DNA of 64,000 nucleotides, from assembly GCF_045629565.1 (NCBI RefSeq), contig NZ_JAZQRL010000078.1, positions 27,455 to 91,454 on the forward strand. The letters are read 5' to 3'. The notes beneath the pieces were generated by a model. It worked only from the letters and a program-made list of their open reading frames with translations. It searched no databases and had not been told where the DNA came from. Made by a program: the position numbers and the translations under genes. The DNA is from Arcticibacter sp045629565. GTDB lineage: Bacteria > Bacteroidota > Bacteroidia > Sphingobacteriales > Sphingobacteriaceae. This document shows positions 6,892 to 15,939 of this stretch, piece after piece (position 1 is the first letter of the stretch; each line of letters opens with the position of its first letter).

Positions 6892-9339
6892 CTAAAACTC
6901 GTAATTAATGCCCAGGGAAGGAATCAGGTTGCCTGACGACTCATTAAGGATGACCGGAATTGCATTACTTCCATTCGGCTGAAGCGGTCGCCCATCACTA
7001 GTAACAAAGCTGCTGTTATCATCGCTTCGCTTGAAGGTATACTTAGGGAAAGATGCGTTCTGCGTTTTCAGGATATTTTGGATATCTACGTAAAAATTAA
7101 TAGACGTCTTCTTCAGGTTTATTCGTTTATCTACACGAAGATCGGTTTGACTAAACGAACGAAGTCTTTCTGAATTAAGGCGACTATAGTCGAAGGTTCC
7201 TGTACCAATAGCCAGGTAGTTCTGTTGCGAACTTATCATATTAAACGGGGTATAAGGAGATCCGCCCGCGAAACGGTATTTGACACCCAGGTCCCAGTTA
7301 TTCTTGAACTTATAACCCAAAGTTGCCGAAAACAGATGTTCGTTATCCCAGGAGGATGGCAGTAGCCTTCCGTTCAGGCCAGAAAATTTGCTTCTTACAT
7401 ACGTATAGCTGGCTACATAAAAGATTCTGTTCTCCAGCTTCTGCTGCGCGTAAACCTCGAATCCGTAAGTTTCCCCCTTGCCGATACTCAAAAGTTTTTC
7501 ACTTCCCACAGAGGTATACTCCGAACCCTGATTGGCCAATGATATTCCTGTCGCCTCCGAAACAGGGTAGTCGTTATATTTTTTGAAAAAAGTTTCGAAG
7601 GTGAATCTCAGCGAGTTCTTCGGCAAGAACTGGGTACCTATTACGTAATGGGTCGACTGTATATAGTCAAGGCCTTTGTTCGCGTTTAAACCGTTGTTAT
7701 CAGCATACCCGAGAGCAGTATAGGGCGGAACCTTGAAATACGTGCCTACAGAAGCGTTGATGTCCCAGCGCGAATTAACATGATAGGCAAAAGAAAGTCT
7801 TGGCGAAAGTGTCTTAAGCGGATTGTTGCCCTTGTCGGTAAACGTATTCATATCCGTGCGGATACCGCCAGAAACCAACAGCTTATCATTAAGAATGTTC
7901 TTCGATGCCTGTGCAAAAAGTCCGTATTTCCAGAAATTAATAGAATTATCAAAGTTGAGTATCCGTTCAGGAGTAATGACGTTTCCCTGATCGTCACTTA
8001 TTTCATTGGACAATTTGTTAAAAATGTTTCCACTATAGCCTACATACTGGGTCATCAGTCCTCCCGAAAGCTTCCAGCCGTTAACAAACTTGTTAATATC
8101 AAACCGTAGTTTGTTTTCCATCTCCTGTGATTCAACAAAGAGGGTCCGTGTCGACTCAATTTTCTGCTCATCCTCAAACTTGTCCAGGTTATTTTCAAAC
8201 ATGTTCCGGCTAAGCGAAACGTTCATGTAGCCGTTCCTGATCTTATGATTTAAGTTAAACCCAACAGTATAATTCCATTGGTTAATATAGGGCGTCGACC
8301 GGAGAACATAGGTGTTCTCCGGCGTCGATTCCTTTGTTGGAGCAAAGTTGAAATGATCCAGCGCACCTAAGCCGATCGCTGTTAAGGTAGTCTTCGCATT
8401 GAATTTGTGCGTAACCTTATATTGAAAGTCTTCAAAATCCGGACGAATCGGAAGGTCGATAAGCTTAAACAACAGGCTGAGATATGATTTCCTCGCCGAC
8501 GCCAAAAATGTGGTCTTCTCAGACAGAGGACCCTCAAGCGTCAACACCGATTCTGTGAAGCTTATCCTGGCATTTCCTGATAGTCGTTCCGAGTTTCCGT
8601 CTCTTTGGGTGATCACAAAGGTCGAGGCAAGAGGATTGTCATAACGCGCGTCGAAAGCAGAAGAGGATAGCTTGAGGCTCTCAATAAAGGAAACATTTAA
8701 AATTCCCTGCGCCCCGCCCGAGCTTCCCTGCGTTTGGAAATGGTTAAGGACGGGGATTTCTATTCCATCCAGGTAGTAAACGTTTTCGTTAGGTGCCCCC
8801 CCGCGAACAATAATATCGTTCCGTTCGCCTACACCATTGCTAATCCCTACTCCCGGAAGCGTTTGCACAACTTTTGATACATCAAAGTTTCCTCCCGGAT
8901 TGCTCTTGATCTCCTCGGTCGTGAGTTGCTGAACAGAAAGAGGAGTAACCATATCCGTCGCAATAGCAGATTGTCCTCTGTTAAAGGTTACCTGTACTTC
9001 GTTCAAACTATTTACAGCCGGCTCGAGCCGGAAATTGACAATCTGGGCATTGCCCGTTGATATCACCACATTGAACTTTTCTTCACTTAAATAGCCAACG
9101 TATCCGGCACTTAAGGTGTAGGTTCCTACCGGAACGCTGATCCTGAACCGCCCTGTACTGTCTGTTGCGGTACTGATATTGGTGCCCTTTACAGTCACCG
9201 TGGCACCCAGAATAGATTCGTTCGTGTACCTGTCGGCTATGCTGCCGGTCACTATACCGTTCCTTTGTCCAAGAACCTGTATGCTGATGAATAAGAGAAA
9301 TGTTATAAGTACTGTTCCGAGCCGGGAGCTTGCTGTCAT
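6892..9339 (-). CDS. TonB-dependent receptor with N-terminal carboxypeptidase-like domain
   Basis: An 815-residue outer-membrane receptor. Order: signal peptide ending about residue 24 (FISIQVLGQ), a carboxypeptidase-regulatory-like beta-sandwich (about 27-110; GSIADRYTNESILGATVTVKG), a plug domain (about 130-230; IIVRGGAPNENVYYLDGIEIP), then a beta-barrel ending in the aromatic SLGINYEF. No TonB box was picked out with certainty. The plug carries the usual VRGG and YLDGI motifs. It stands alone, without a SusD partner, so it more likely takes up a metal chelate, vitamin or peptide than a glycan; the ligand cannot be told. It is divergent from the next receptor. I see no strong promoter or riboswitch motif in the first 150 bases upstream. 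Confidence 0.93.
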   Translation of the reverse strand: MTASSRLGTVLITFLLFISIQVLGQRNGIVTGSIADRYTNESILGATVTVKGTNISTATDSTGRFRISVPVGTYTLSAGYVGYLSEEKFNVVISTGNAQIVNFRLEPAVNSLNEVQVTFNRGQSAIATDMVTPLSVQQLTTEEIKSNPGGNFDVSKVVQTLPGVGISNGVGERNDIIVRGGAPNENVYYLDGIEIPVLNHFQTQGSSGGAQGILNVSFIESLKLSSSAFDARYDNPLASTFVITQRDGNSERLSGNARISFTESVLTLEGPLSEKTTFLASARKSYLSLLFKLIDLPIRPDFEDFQYKVTHKFNAKTTLTAIGLGALDHFNFAPTKESTPENTYVLRSTPYINQWNYTVGFNLNHKIRNGYMNVSLSRNMFENNLDKFEDEQKIESTRTLFVESQEMENKLRFDINKFVNGWKLSGGLMTQYVGYSGNIFNKLSNEISDDQGNVITPERILNFDNSINFWKYGLFAQASKNILNDKLLVSGGIRTDMNTFTDKGNNPLKTLSPRLSFAYHVNSRWDINASVGTYFKVPPYTALGYADNNGLNANKGLDYIQSTHYVIGTQFLPKNSLRFTFETFFKKYNDYPVSEATGISLANQGSEYTSVGSEKLLSIGKGETYGFEVYAQQKLENRIFYVASYTYVRSKFSGLNGRLLPSSWDNEHLFSATLGYKFKNNWDLGVKYRFAGGSPYTPFNMISSQQNYLAIGTGTFDYSRLNSERLRSFSQTDLRVDKRINLKKTSINFYVDIQNILKTQNASFPKYTFKRSDDNSSFVTSDGRPLQPNGSNAIPVILNESSGNLIPSLGINYEF

Positions 9340-9514
9340 GCGTAATTCAGGTAAGTGATAAAATTACCAATATTCATACGATTATGTTTCGTCTTCGCCA
9401 TTTAATAAAGCTGAAAACGGATCTTTTCTCATAGCCTTAGGGATGAATGGCTTCGCTGATCCGGCTTGAGCGGGTCTTAACAAACGATTTTGTTACAAAT
9501 ATTTTTACTCGCCG

Positions 9515-9544
9515 CTTGACAGCTCTGATTTATTTCTATATTTG
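9515..9544 (+). promoter_or_regulatory. Promoter of the leader peptide and second TonB receptor
   Basis: CTTG (9515-9518) is followed after 18 nt by TATATTTG (9537-9544), a perfect Bacteroidota -7 element. The predicted transcript starts near 9551 and has a leader of about 135 nt before the receptor ATG. The rest of the 347-base gap (9340-9686) to the divergent receptor shows no other recognisable element apart from the small frame and hairpin listed next. Confidence 0.65.
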
Positions 9545-9563
9545 TCTATCAAAACTATAGACT

Positions 9564-9644
9564 ATGAGTGCAAACTTACCTTTTGGGTTCCCCGCGCTGG
9601 TTTGGCGCAACAGTGAAACAGGTTGTCGTTACCATGAAAATTAA
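9564..9644 (+). CDS. Putative 26-residue leader peptide upstream of a TonB receptor
   Basis: A short open frame begins with ATG 20 bases after the -7 element and ends with TAA 42 bases before the receptor start. The peptide starts MSANLPFGFP and ends ETGCRYHEN. It has no signal peptide and is too short for a domain. Its Gly-Cys-Arg codons (GGT TGT CGT) lie exactly in one arm of a hairpin whose other arm precedes the receptor start codon. That arrangement is what a translational attenuator would look like. No experimental support is visible, so both translation and function are inferred. Confidence 0.45.
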   Translation: MSANLPFGFPALVWRNSETGCRYHEN

Positions 9645-9679
9645 TCGGCTTAAACTATCAAATAATATTTCACGACAAC
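9622..9679 (+). promoter_or_regulatory. Long-range hairpin linking leader frame and receptor start
   Basis: GTTGTCGT (9622-9629), inside the leader frame, is perfectly complementary to ACGACAAC (9672-9679), which ends seven bases before the receptor ATG at 9687. Pairing would cover the ribosome-entry region. A ribosome sitting on the Cys-Arg codons would prevent pairing. The 42-nt loop is mostly AT-rich. Confidence 0.45.
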
Positions 9680-9686
9680 GCAACAC

Positions 9687-12623
9687 ATGAAAATTACCCA
9701 TATTGCCTTTTTCCTATCCTTATTCTTTGCTCCAACCCTCATCCTTGCGCAAGGAAACAATTTTATCATCGTAAGCGGTACTATCGTACAGCAAGAAACA
9801 AAAGCTCCTCTGCAGGGTGTCAGCGTCCTGCTTAAAGGTACCGTAACCGGTACCCTAACAGACTCAAAGGGCGATTTTAGCCTTAAAACCCGCGCGAAAT
9901 ATCCTTTTACACTGGTGTTTTCCAGTATTGGCTTTGAAACGCAGGAATTCGAAATCACCAGTCCTGAATCAAAGCTGAACATTGAGCTTCTCACTCAAAC
10001 CGTTTTAGGAAAAGAAGTGGTGGTTACAGCCTCCAGGGTAGAGGAGAGCATTTTGAAATCTCCCGTCGCGATTGAAAAGCTGGATATCCGCGCCATAAGA
10101 GAGAGTCCGGCACCAGGATTCTATGACGCGCTGGAAAACGTGAAAGGTGTTCAGATGACCACCTCGAGCCTGACTTTTAAAGTCCCTAATACCCGGGGAT
10201 TTAACATCCCCAATAACTTCCGCTTCGTGCAGCTGGTGGACGGTGTCGACATGCAGGCCGGAACACTTGGCGTTCCACTGGGCAACGCGATCGGTCCCAC
10301 CGAACTGGACATCGCCAGTGTAGAGATCACCCCGGGTGCGGCCTCTGCCCTTTACGGTATGAGTGCTATAAACGGCATGGCCAATCTGATCACCAAGAGT
10401 CCTTTCTTATACCAGGGCTTGAGCCTTTATACGCGCAACGGAGTAAACCATGTAGGGGGCACTGGCCGTGATGCCGGTATACTCACAGAAAGTGCGCTGC
10501 GTTATGCACAGGCTTTCAACAATAAGTTTGCTTTTAAAGTGAATGTGAGCTATATGAGGGGCAAGGACTGGTTGTCAGATACCCGCACGAATCAAAACCC
10601 CAATACGCTGAATACTGCCAACCCGCGCTTTTCTGAGCTAAATGCTGATGCTGACAATCCGGCTTATGATGCCTGGAACAAGTACGGGGATGATAATGGA
10701 AGTAATGCAGTAACCATCAGCGGTCTTACCATCCCCGGACAAACAGGTGCTCAGAGTATCGTCGTACGTCGTACCGGATATTGGGAGAAGGATGTCGTTA
10801 ATCCTATTGTGGATAACCTGAAATTTGATGCCGCGTTGCATTACCGTTTGTCGGATAACGCGGAGCTGTCATACGGTTACCGCTTCGGTAAGCTTGACGG
10901 TCTCTTTCAGAGAGGAAACAAGATTCAGATGGACAATGTGACTGTCCAGAACCATAAAGTGGAGTTAAAAGGTTCGAACTACTTCGTTAAGTCATACGTA
11001 TCTATCGAAAATACGGGCGACTCATATAATATCAAACCCCTGGTAGATAACCTGGACATCACCAGCGGAGGTAAGAACTCGGTTTGGCAAGCCAAATACA
11101 AAACAGCACTCCAAAATGCACTTAATGCAGGAACGCCTTTGGCAGAGGCGTTGAAAATAGGTCGTACTGCCGCAGATGCCGGTCGCGCGGAGCCGGGAAC
11201 CGCCCAGTTTAACGACTTAAAAAATACTATCGTTGGAATCAACAACTGGGATCACCAGGAGGTTGTCGGCGGCGATGCACCTGCAACCGGAGGCGCCTGG
11301 CTTAACCAGAAAAGCCGCACCTATCATACTGATGCCCAATGGGACCTGTCCGAAAAGGTGAAAATATTTGATCTGTTGGTGGGCGGTGACCTCCGCATAT
11401 ATGAAGTCGTGCCTGACGGGAACAACTTCGTTGACTTTACGCGCCCTCTTGCTGAACGGAATAATCCTTTGGAAGATGGAAGCTTCGGCGACAATGTGTA
11501 TTACAAAAAGTTTGGTGGTTTTGCACAGGTAACCAAAACACTTTTTGAAGAGAAGCTGAAACTTTTCGGTTCTTTGAGGCTTGATTATAACCCCGAGTTT
11601 GACGCAAAATTCAACCCGAGAGTTGCGGCTGTATATACCCTCGCCGGGAAACACAACTTCAGGGCATCACTTCAAAACGGATATCGTTTTCCTGCTCTCT
11701 TCGAAGCGATTTCATTTGTTAATAACGGCAATATCCGGCGTGTAGGTGGCCTTTCTTATATCAACGAGGGACTAAACTATCTGGATAACTCCTATACTCT
11801 TGCCTCAAGTGATATCTTTAATGCAGCTGTAAATGCTGATGTTGCTGCGGGACTGTCGGCCAATGACGCTGCGCTTAAAAACAGAGCACTGCTATCAGCA
11901 ACCTCCCTGTCGCCAACTCGTCCGGAGCGTATCAACTCATTCGAAGTAGGTTACAAAAGCGTCCTGCTGGAGAATAAGCTGGTAGTAGATGTTGATGCAT
12001 ACATCAATCAATACGATGGCTTCCTGGGCCAGGTAGAGGTTTCTGTGCCATACAAAAGGGCATTAACCCCTGGTGCTAATTTCGTGGAACAGGCACCTGT
12101 AGGAAGTGACGAGGCCGTACTCGCCATGCTTAGGGCAAACCGGGATGCGCAGCAAACGCGGTACAGGGTATATACTAACGCTAAAAATAAGTACAATAAC
12201 TATGGGGCCGCACTGGGACTGACTTACAACTTCTACCAGAAGTATACGGTTTCCGGCAATGCGAGCTACAATAATATATCAGAAAATTCAGAGCCTGATG
12301 TGTTTGTTACCGGTTTCAATACGCCAAAATGGTCAACCAATGTGTCTTTCGGGAACCGGGAGGTAGTAAAAAATATCGGATTCAACATCGTTTACAGATG
12401 GCAGCAGGAATTTTTATGGGAGAGTCCCCTCGTAAATGGCACCGTTCCTTCATTCGGAACCTTTGATGCCCAGGCTACCTATAAAATACCGCGGCATAAA
12501 GCCACATTTAAAGTCGGCGGAACGAATATTTTTAACAACAATTATGTGCAATATGCCGGGGGGCCAACCCTCGGGGGGCTGTACTATGTGGCCATTACTT
12601 TAGACGGGCTTTTGCAGAAATAG
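9687..12623 (+). CDS. TonB-dependent receptor, large, carboxypeptidase-like domain
   Basis: A 978-residue outer-membrane receptor. It has a signal peptide (MKITHIAFFLSLFFAPTLILAQ), a carboxypeptidase-regulatory-like domain (about 28-105; LQGVSVLLKGTVTGTLTD), a plug (about 110-235; VVVTASRVEESILKSPVAIE, then ITPGAASALYGMSAINGMAN) and a barrel. The plug's EVVVTASR entry and LYG motif are classical. No SusD follows. The barrel ends GGLYYVAITLDGLLQK, lacking the usual terminal aromatic, which is mildly unusual. Expression probably depends on the leader region at 9515-9686. Ligand unknown; candidates are metal chelates, vitamins or sulfur compounds, the last only because of the cysteine codon in the leader frame. 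Confidence 0.92.
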   Translation: MKITHIAFFLSLFFAPTLILAQGNNFIIVSGTIVQQETKAPLQGVSVLLKGTVTGTLTDSKGDFSLKTRAKYPFTLVFSSIGFETQEFEITSPESKLNIELLTQTVLGKEVVVTASRVEESILKSPVAIEKLDIRAIRESPAPGFYDALENVKGVQMTTSSLTFKVPNTRGFNIPNNFRFVQLVDGVDMQAGTLGVPLGNAIGPTELDIASVEITPGAASALYGMSAINGMANLITKSPFLYQGLSLYTRNGVNHVGGTGRDAGILTESALRYAQAFNNKFAFKVNVSYMRGKDWLSDTRTNQNPNTLNTANPRFSELNADADNPAYDAWNKYGDDNGSNAVTISGLTIPGQTGAQSIVVRRTGYWEKDVVNPIVDNLKFDAALHYRLSDNAELSYGYRFGKLDGLFQRGNKIQMDNVTVQNHKVELKGSNYFVKSYVSIENTGDSYNIKPLVDNLDITSGGKNSVWQAKYKTALQNALNAGTPLAEALKIGRTAADAGRAEPGTAQFNDLKNTIVGINNWDHQEVVGGDAPATGGAWLNQKSRTYHTDAQWDLSEKVKIFDLLVGGDLRIYEVVPDGNNFVDFTRPLAERNNPLEDGSFGDNVYYKKFGGFAQVTKTLFEEKLKLFGSLRLDYNPEFDAKFNPRVAAVYTLAGKHNFRASLQNGYRFPALFEAISFVNNGNIRRVGGLSYINEGLNYLDNSYTLASSDIFNAAVNADVAAGLSANDAALKNRALLSATSLSPTRPERINSFEVGYKSVLLENKLVVDVDAYINQYDGFLGQVEVSVPYKRALTPGANFVEQAPVGSDEAVLAMLRANRDAQQTRYRVYTNAKNKYNNYGAALGLTYNFYQKYTVSGNASYNNISENSEPDVFVTGFNTPKWSTNVSFGNREVVKNIGFNIVYRWQQEFLWESPLVNGTVPSFGTFDAQATYKIPRHKATFKVGGTNIFNNNYVQYAGGPTLGGLYYVAITLDGLLQK

Positions 12624-12660
12624 GGTGCAAAAAGTTTAGTAGGTTATATGTTTTTCAGTC

Positions 12661-12696
12661 AGGAGGGTCCGTCATCAGGCCCTCCTTTCTTTTTTA
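12661..12696 (+). terminator. Terminator of the second TonB receptor
   Basis: AGGAGGG (12661-12667) pairs with CCCTCCT (12680-12686), followed by TTCTTTTTT. Confidence 0.8.
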
Positions 12697-12849
12697 GCAA
12701 TGTTGATCGTAATCGCTATGCTCCTTTATCAAAAGATCAATAGGCATGGCAATAATCTGGTCCAGTTGCTGATCCGATAAGAGCTTGTCAGTGTTCACCT
12801 TCCAAGCAGGGAAGCCCTGCAATTCCGGACGCTGTCCGATTAGCGCCTT
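12694..12849 (-). pseudogene. 3' remnant of an unidentified gene
   Basis: The minus strand stays open for 51 codons with coding-like composition and no start codon, ending in TAA at 12696-12694. It reads KALIGQRPELQG, FPAWKVNTDKLLS and DQQLDQIIAMPIDLL in order, and ends EHSDYDQHC. A stop (TAA at 12852-12850) lies directly before it in frame, so the rest of the gene is lost. I do not recognise the family. The stop codon overlaps the T-run of the receptor terminator. Confidence 0.4.
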
Positions 12850-12923
12850 TTATCTCCTCTTCCATCTATCTTGTTAGAACCTCCGTCTACCTATTTCCAT
12901 ATTGAATCGGTGAAGAGTCAAAG

Positions 12924-12981
12924 TCTAGTCCATGTTTTCTTACGGTACGTCTGACTTAACATGGACTAAACATGGACTAGA
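12924..12981. repeat. Cluster of inverted and tandem 11-13 bp repeats
   Basis: TCTAGTCCATGTT (12924-12936) is an exact inverted copy of AACATGGACTAGA (12969-12981). A further copy of the first 11 bases, AACATGGACTA, lies at 12958-12968, directly in tandem with it. The spacing suggests protein-binding sites or the scar of a small mobile element. The rest of the gap 12850-13246 holds no gene; it is AT-rich around 13070-13110, where the GH2 promoter probably lies, but no perfect -7 element is present. Confidence 0.6.
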
Positions 12982-13246
12982 CATGCATTTGATCAGAGCA
13001 GTTCCCGAACGAGGGGGCTTTAAATTACCTTTAAACCGCTTTTTCAGTTCCTGCGTTAATGATACGATTTGTATATATTTTGAAATTATTTTATTGAAAT
13101 TTAAAGGGAGAAATTCAGTCCTTTGAAAGGAGGGAAAGAAGCGTTATTCGAACTAACCGTTAACAGATCAACCTGATAAGCTGAAGACGGTTAACTCGGA
13201 GCATCAACGCAAACTCAACACGTATACTAACCAACCAGTTACATTT

Positions 13247-15079
13247 ATGAAAACTCTCAGTACTTTATTCTTATTCGTGTTTGCTTCCGCAGCTATATGT
13301 TATGGACAGGATTCTGGCTGGAAGCCGGTTCCGGGGAAGATCCAGACACCCTGGGCAGAGAAAGTAAACGTATCCAATCCGCATCCCGAGTATCCCCGGC
13401 CGCAGCTGGTGCGCGGTAATTGGAAAAGCTTGAATGGGCTGTGGAATTACGCCATCACGCCAAAGCAGGATGCTAAGCCAAAGTCGTATGAAGGAAAGAT
13501 ACTGGTTCCCTTTGCGGTCGAATCCTCTCTCTCGGGTGTGGGTAGGAATGTCGGAAAGGACAGCGTGCTCTGGTACCATACACAATTTTCCGTACCTCCT
13601 TCCATGAAAGGCAAGAGGGTTATCCTGCATTTAGGCGGTGTAGACTGGGAAGCGAAGGTTTCGGTAAATGGCAAGGAAGCCGGCACACACCAGGGAGGAA
13701 ATGATCCCTTTTCGTTTGATATTACATCCTTGTTGAAGCGTGGAGGACAACAAGATCTATCCATCCGCGTCTGGGACCCTACAGACGAAGGCCCTCAACC
13801 TCGCGGTAAGCAGGTGCGCAAACCTGAGGGGATATGGTATACGCCGGTAACAGGTATTTGGCAAACGGTTTGGCTGGAGGCGGTGTCTGATACCTATATT
13901 CAAGCAACAAAACAGACTCCTGATGTTGATAAAGGGTTGGTAATGGTGAGCACTCAGGTTAAAAATCCCAGGCCGGGCGACCGGGTGAGGATATCGGCCT
14001 GGGACGGAACGACCAAGGTAGCGGAACAGGAGGTAAGTAGCGGTGCTGCCGCTAGTCTGAACATTCCCCAGGCCAAACTGTGGTCTCCGGAAAATCCTTT
14101 CCTATACAAGATGCAGGTCGCCGTTGTTCGGGGCGGAAAAGCAGTGGATGAAGCAAAGAGCTATTTCGCTATGCGTAAGTCCTCGATGGCAGCAGACAAT
14201 AAGGGCATCCAGCGAATGTTGCTGAACAATCAATTTATATTTCAATACGGTCCGTTGGATCAGGGCTGGTGGCCTGACGGGCTGTATACTGCACCTACAG
14301 ATGAGGCCCTGAAGTTTGATATTGAGAAAACTAAGGAGATGGGTTTCAATATGATCAGAAAACACATCAAGGTGGAGCCTGCCAGATGGTACTACTACTG
14401 TGATTCGATTGGTTTACTTGTTTGGCAGGATATGCCCAGCGGGGATCTCGGAAATCGATGGGAGTCTCGCCCGGGAGTTGCCGGCAGGGGTACAGAGCAG
14501 GATCGTTCAAAAGAGTCGGAAGGATACTATCGTAAGGAATGGAACGCCATCATGGACGCCCTTCATAATTTCCCGTCGATTGTGGTATGGGTGCCTTTTA
14601 ACGAGGCATGGGGACAGTTTAAAACTACCGAAATAACAAACTGGACTATGCAGAAAGATCCGTCCCGTTTAGTGAATAGCGCGAGCGGGGGTAACTTCTT
14701 CCCGGTAGGACATATCATCGATCTGCACAACTATCCCGATCCCGCTATGCCCCGCCCCGACCTCTTCGGTTCCAGGCAGGCACTGGTTTTAGGAGAGTTT
14801 GGCGGTCTGGGTCTGCCGGTTGACGGGCATGTATGGCAGCAGAAGGATAACTGGGGATACCAGAGCTTCAAGACCGCGGATGATCTGATTGACCGCTATT
14901 CGTCCTTCATGGTGAAAATGCAGGAGCTCATCCGGAGCGGCCTGTCTGCTGCGGTATATACGCAGACGACGGATGTTGAAATTGAGACGAACGGTTTGAT
15001 GACCTATGATCGCAAAGTCATTAAGGTGCCCGCAGCGAAACTCAAAAGTCTGCATGCCCCTTTATATCATACAAAATAG
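13247..15079 (+). CDS. Glycoside hydrolase family 2 protein (beta-galactosidase-like), secreted
   Basis: A 610-residue enzyme with a signal peptide (SAAICYGQ cleavage region). Domains in order: GH2 sugar-binding jelly roll (about 50-215; LWNYAITPK, HLGGVDWEAKVSVNG), an immunoglobulin-like domain (about 220-310) and a TIM barrel (about 320-600; IRKHIKVEPARWYYYCDS). The acid/base glutamate is in VVWVPFNEAWG near residue 452 and the nucleophile is in LVLGEFGGLG near residue 515. It is shorter than LacZ and lacks domains 4-5. GH2 includes beta-galactosidases, mannosidases and glucuronidases, so specificity is open. It is convergent with the split sensor/regulator pair, which may control it. Confidence 0.9.
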   Translation: MKTLSTLFLFVFASAAICYGQDSGWKPVPGKIQTPWAEKVNVSNPHPEYPRPQLVRGNWKSLNGLWNYAITPKQDAKPKSYEGKILVPFAVESSLSGVGRNVGKDSVLWYHTQFSVPPSMKGKRVILHLGGVDWEAKVSVNGKEAGTHQGGNDPFSFDITSLLKRGGQQDLSIRVWDPTDEGPQPRGKQVRKPEGIWYTPVTGIWQTVWLEAVSDTYIQATKQTPDVDKGLVMVSTQVKNPRPGDRVRISAWDGTTKVAEQEVSSGAAASLNIPQAKLWSPENPFLYKMQVAVVRGGKAVDEAKSYFAMRKSSMAADNKGIQRMLLNNQFIFQYGPLDQGWWPDGLYTAPTDEALKFDIEKTKEMGFNMIRKHIKVEPARWYYYCDSIGLLVWQDMPSGDLGNRWESRPGVAGRGTEQDRSKESEGYYRKEWNAIMDALHNFPSIVVWVPFNEAWGQFKTTEITNWTMQKDPSRLVNSASGGNFFPVGHIIDLHNYPDPAMPRPDLFGSRQALVLGEFGGLGLPVDGHVWQQKDNWGYQSFKTADDLIDRYSSFMVKMQELIRSGLSAAVYTQTTDVEIETNGLMTYDRKVIKVPAAKLKSLHAPLYHTK

Positions 15080-15111
15080 GTAAGCAGGGCTGAAAGGAGA
15101 ATATCGAAGAC

Positions 15112-15939
15112 TCAGATAACGCTGCTGTTTGTTTTCCTTTCAGCCATTTTTATTTGCATATATTCTGTCGGCGGCATCCCGAATTGCTTTGCAAAGCACC
15201 TGCCAAAGTGCGTTTGAGAGCTGTATCCCACCATTTCGGCAATTTCGTAGATTTTAAATTCATTCCCGGCAAGCAGTTGGGCAGCCTTTTTCAGCCGTGC
15301 AATGTTGATCAGTTCATGAGGGGTGAGGTTGGAAATGGCTTTAATCTTCCGGTATAATGTAGGCTTGCTCATGTTCATGGAGTCAGCAAGGTGCTCGACA
15401 TCAAGATCAATGTTTGCAATATTCCGGTTGACGGCTTCGTTCAGTTTTTCCAGGAAGTTCTCATCGGCCTTAGAATAGGCCATCGTTTTGATATGCACCA
15501 AAGGGGAGTTCGCGAAGTAATCTTTTATCTTGCTCCGGTTCATAAGGAGGTTGGCGATCTGAACCTGTAGATGTTCAGGCGAAAATGGTTTTTCGATATA
15601 CGCGTCGGCTCCCAGTTCAAGTCCTTCGATCTTTGATTGCAGGGTATTTTTCGCCGTTAACAAAACCACCGGAATATGGCTGTATTCGAAGTCTGACTTG
15701 ATTAGGCGGCAAAGTTCGAAGCCATCAACTTCGGGCATCATGATGTCGCTGATGACCAATTGTATGGAGTGAACGCTTAACAGGTCGAGCGCTTCCCTGC
15801 CGTTGCGGGCGGTAATGACGGCGTATCGTTCGTTCAGATCATCCGAGATAAAGTCCAGGATCTCTTCATTATCGTCAACCAACAAGACGGTGGGCCGGTT
15901 TGCTATTTCTTCTTTCATTGGATTTCTGATTGGGTTCAT
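15112..15939 (-). CDS. Response regulator with AraC-type DNA-binding domain
   Basis: A 275-residue regulator. The receiver domain (about 16-135) has the acidic pair in VLLVDDNEE, phosphoacceptor Asp65 in LVISDIMMPEVDG, and the conserved Lys in YIEKPF. The AraC/XylS double helix-turn-helix occupies about 175-262 (HLADSMNMSKPTLYRKIK; IAEMVGYSSQTHFGRCF). Its start overlaps the stop of the sensor kinase by ATGA, so the two are co-translated. In most Bacteroidota HTCS proteins this receiver-AraC module is fused to the C-terminus of the sensor; here it is a separate protein. A cytosolic transcription activator responding to the partner kinase is the expected role. Confidence 0.93.
   Translation of the reverse strand: MNPIRNPMKEEIANRPTVLLVDDNEEILDFISDDLNERYAVITARNGREALDLLSVHSIQLVISDIMMPEVDGFELCRLIKSDFEYSHIPVVLLTAKNTLQSKIEGLELGADAYIEKPFSPEHLQVQIANLLMNRSKIKDYFANSPLVHIKTMAYSKADENFLEKLNEAVNRNIANIDLDVEHLADSMNMSKPTLYRKIKAISNLTPHELINIARLKKAAQLLAGNEFKIYEIAEMVGYSSQTHFGRCFAKQFGMPPTEYMQIKMAERKTNSSVI

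Noticed and set aside
9340..9686. Cobalamin or TPP riboswitch before the TonB receptors
   Set aside because: No conserved B12-box or TPP core was seen; the leader-peptide reading explains the 5' region better.
15088..15145. Inverted repeat GGCTGAAAGGA / TCCTTTCAGCC after the GH2 gene
   Set aside because: The loop is 36 bases and the right arm lies inside the response-regulator gene; a weak terminator is possible but not well supported.
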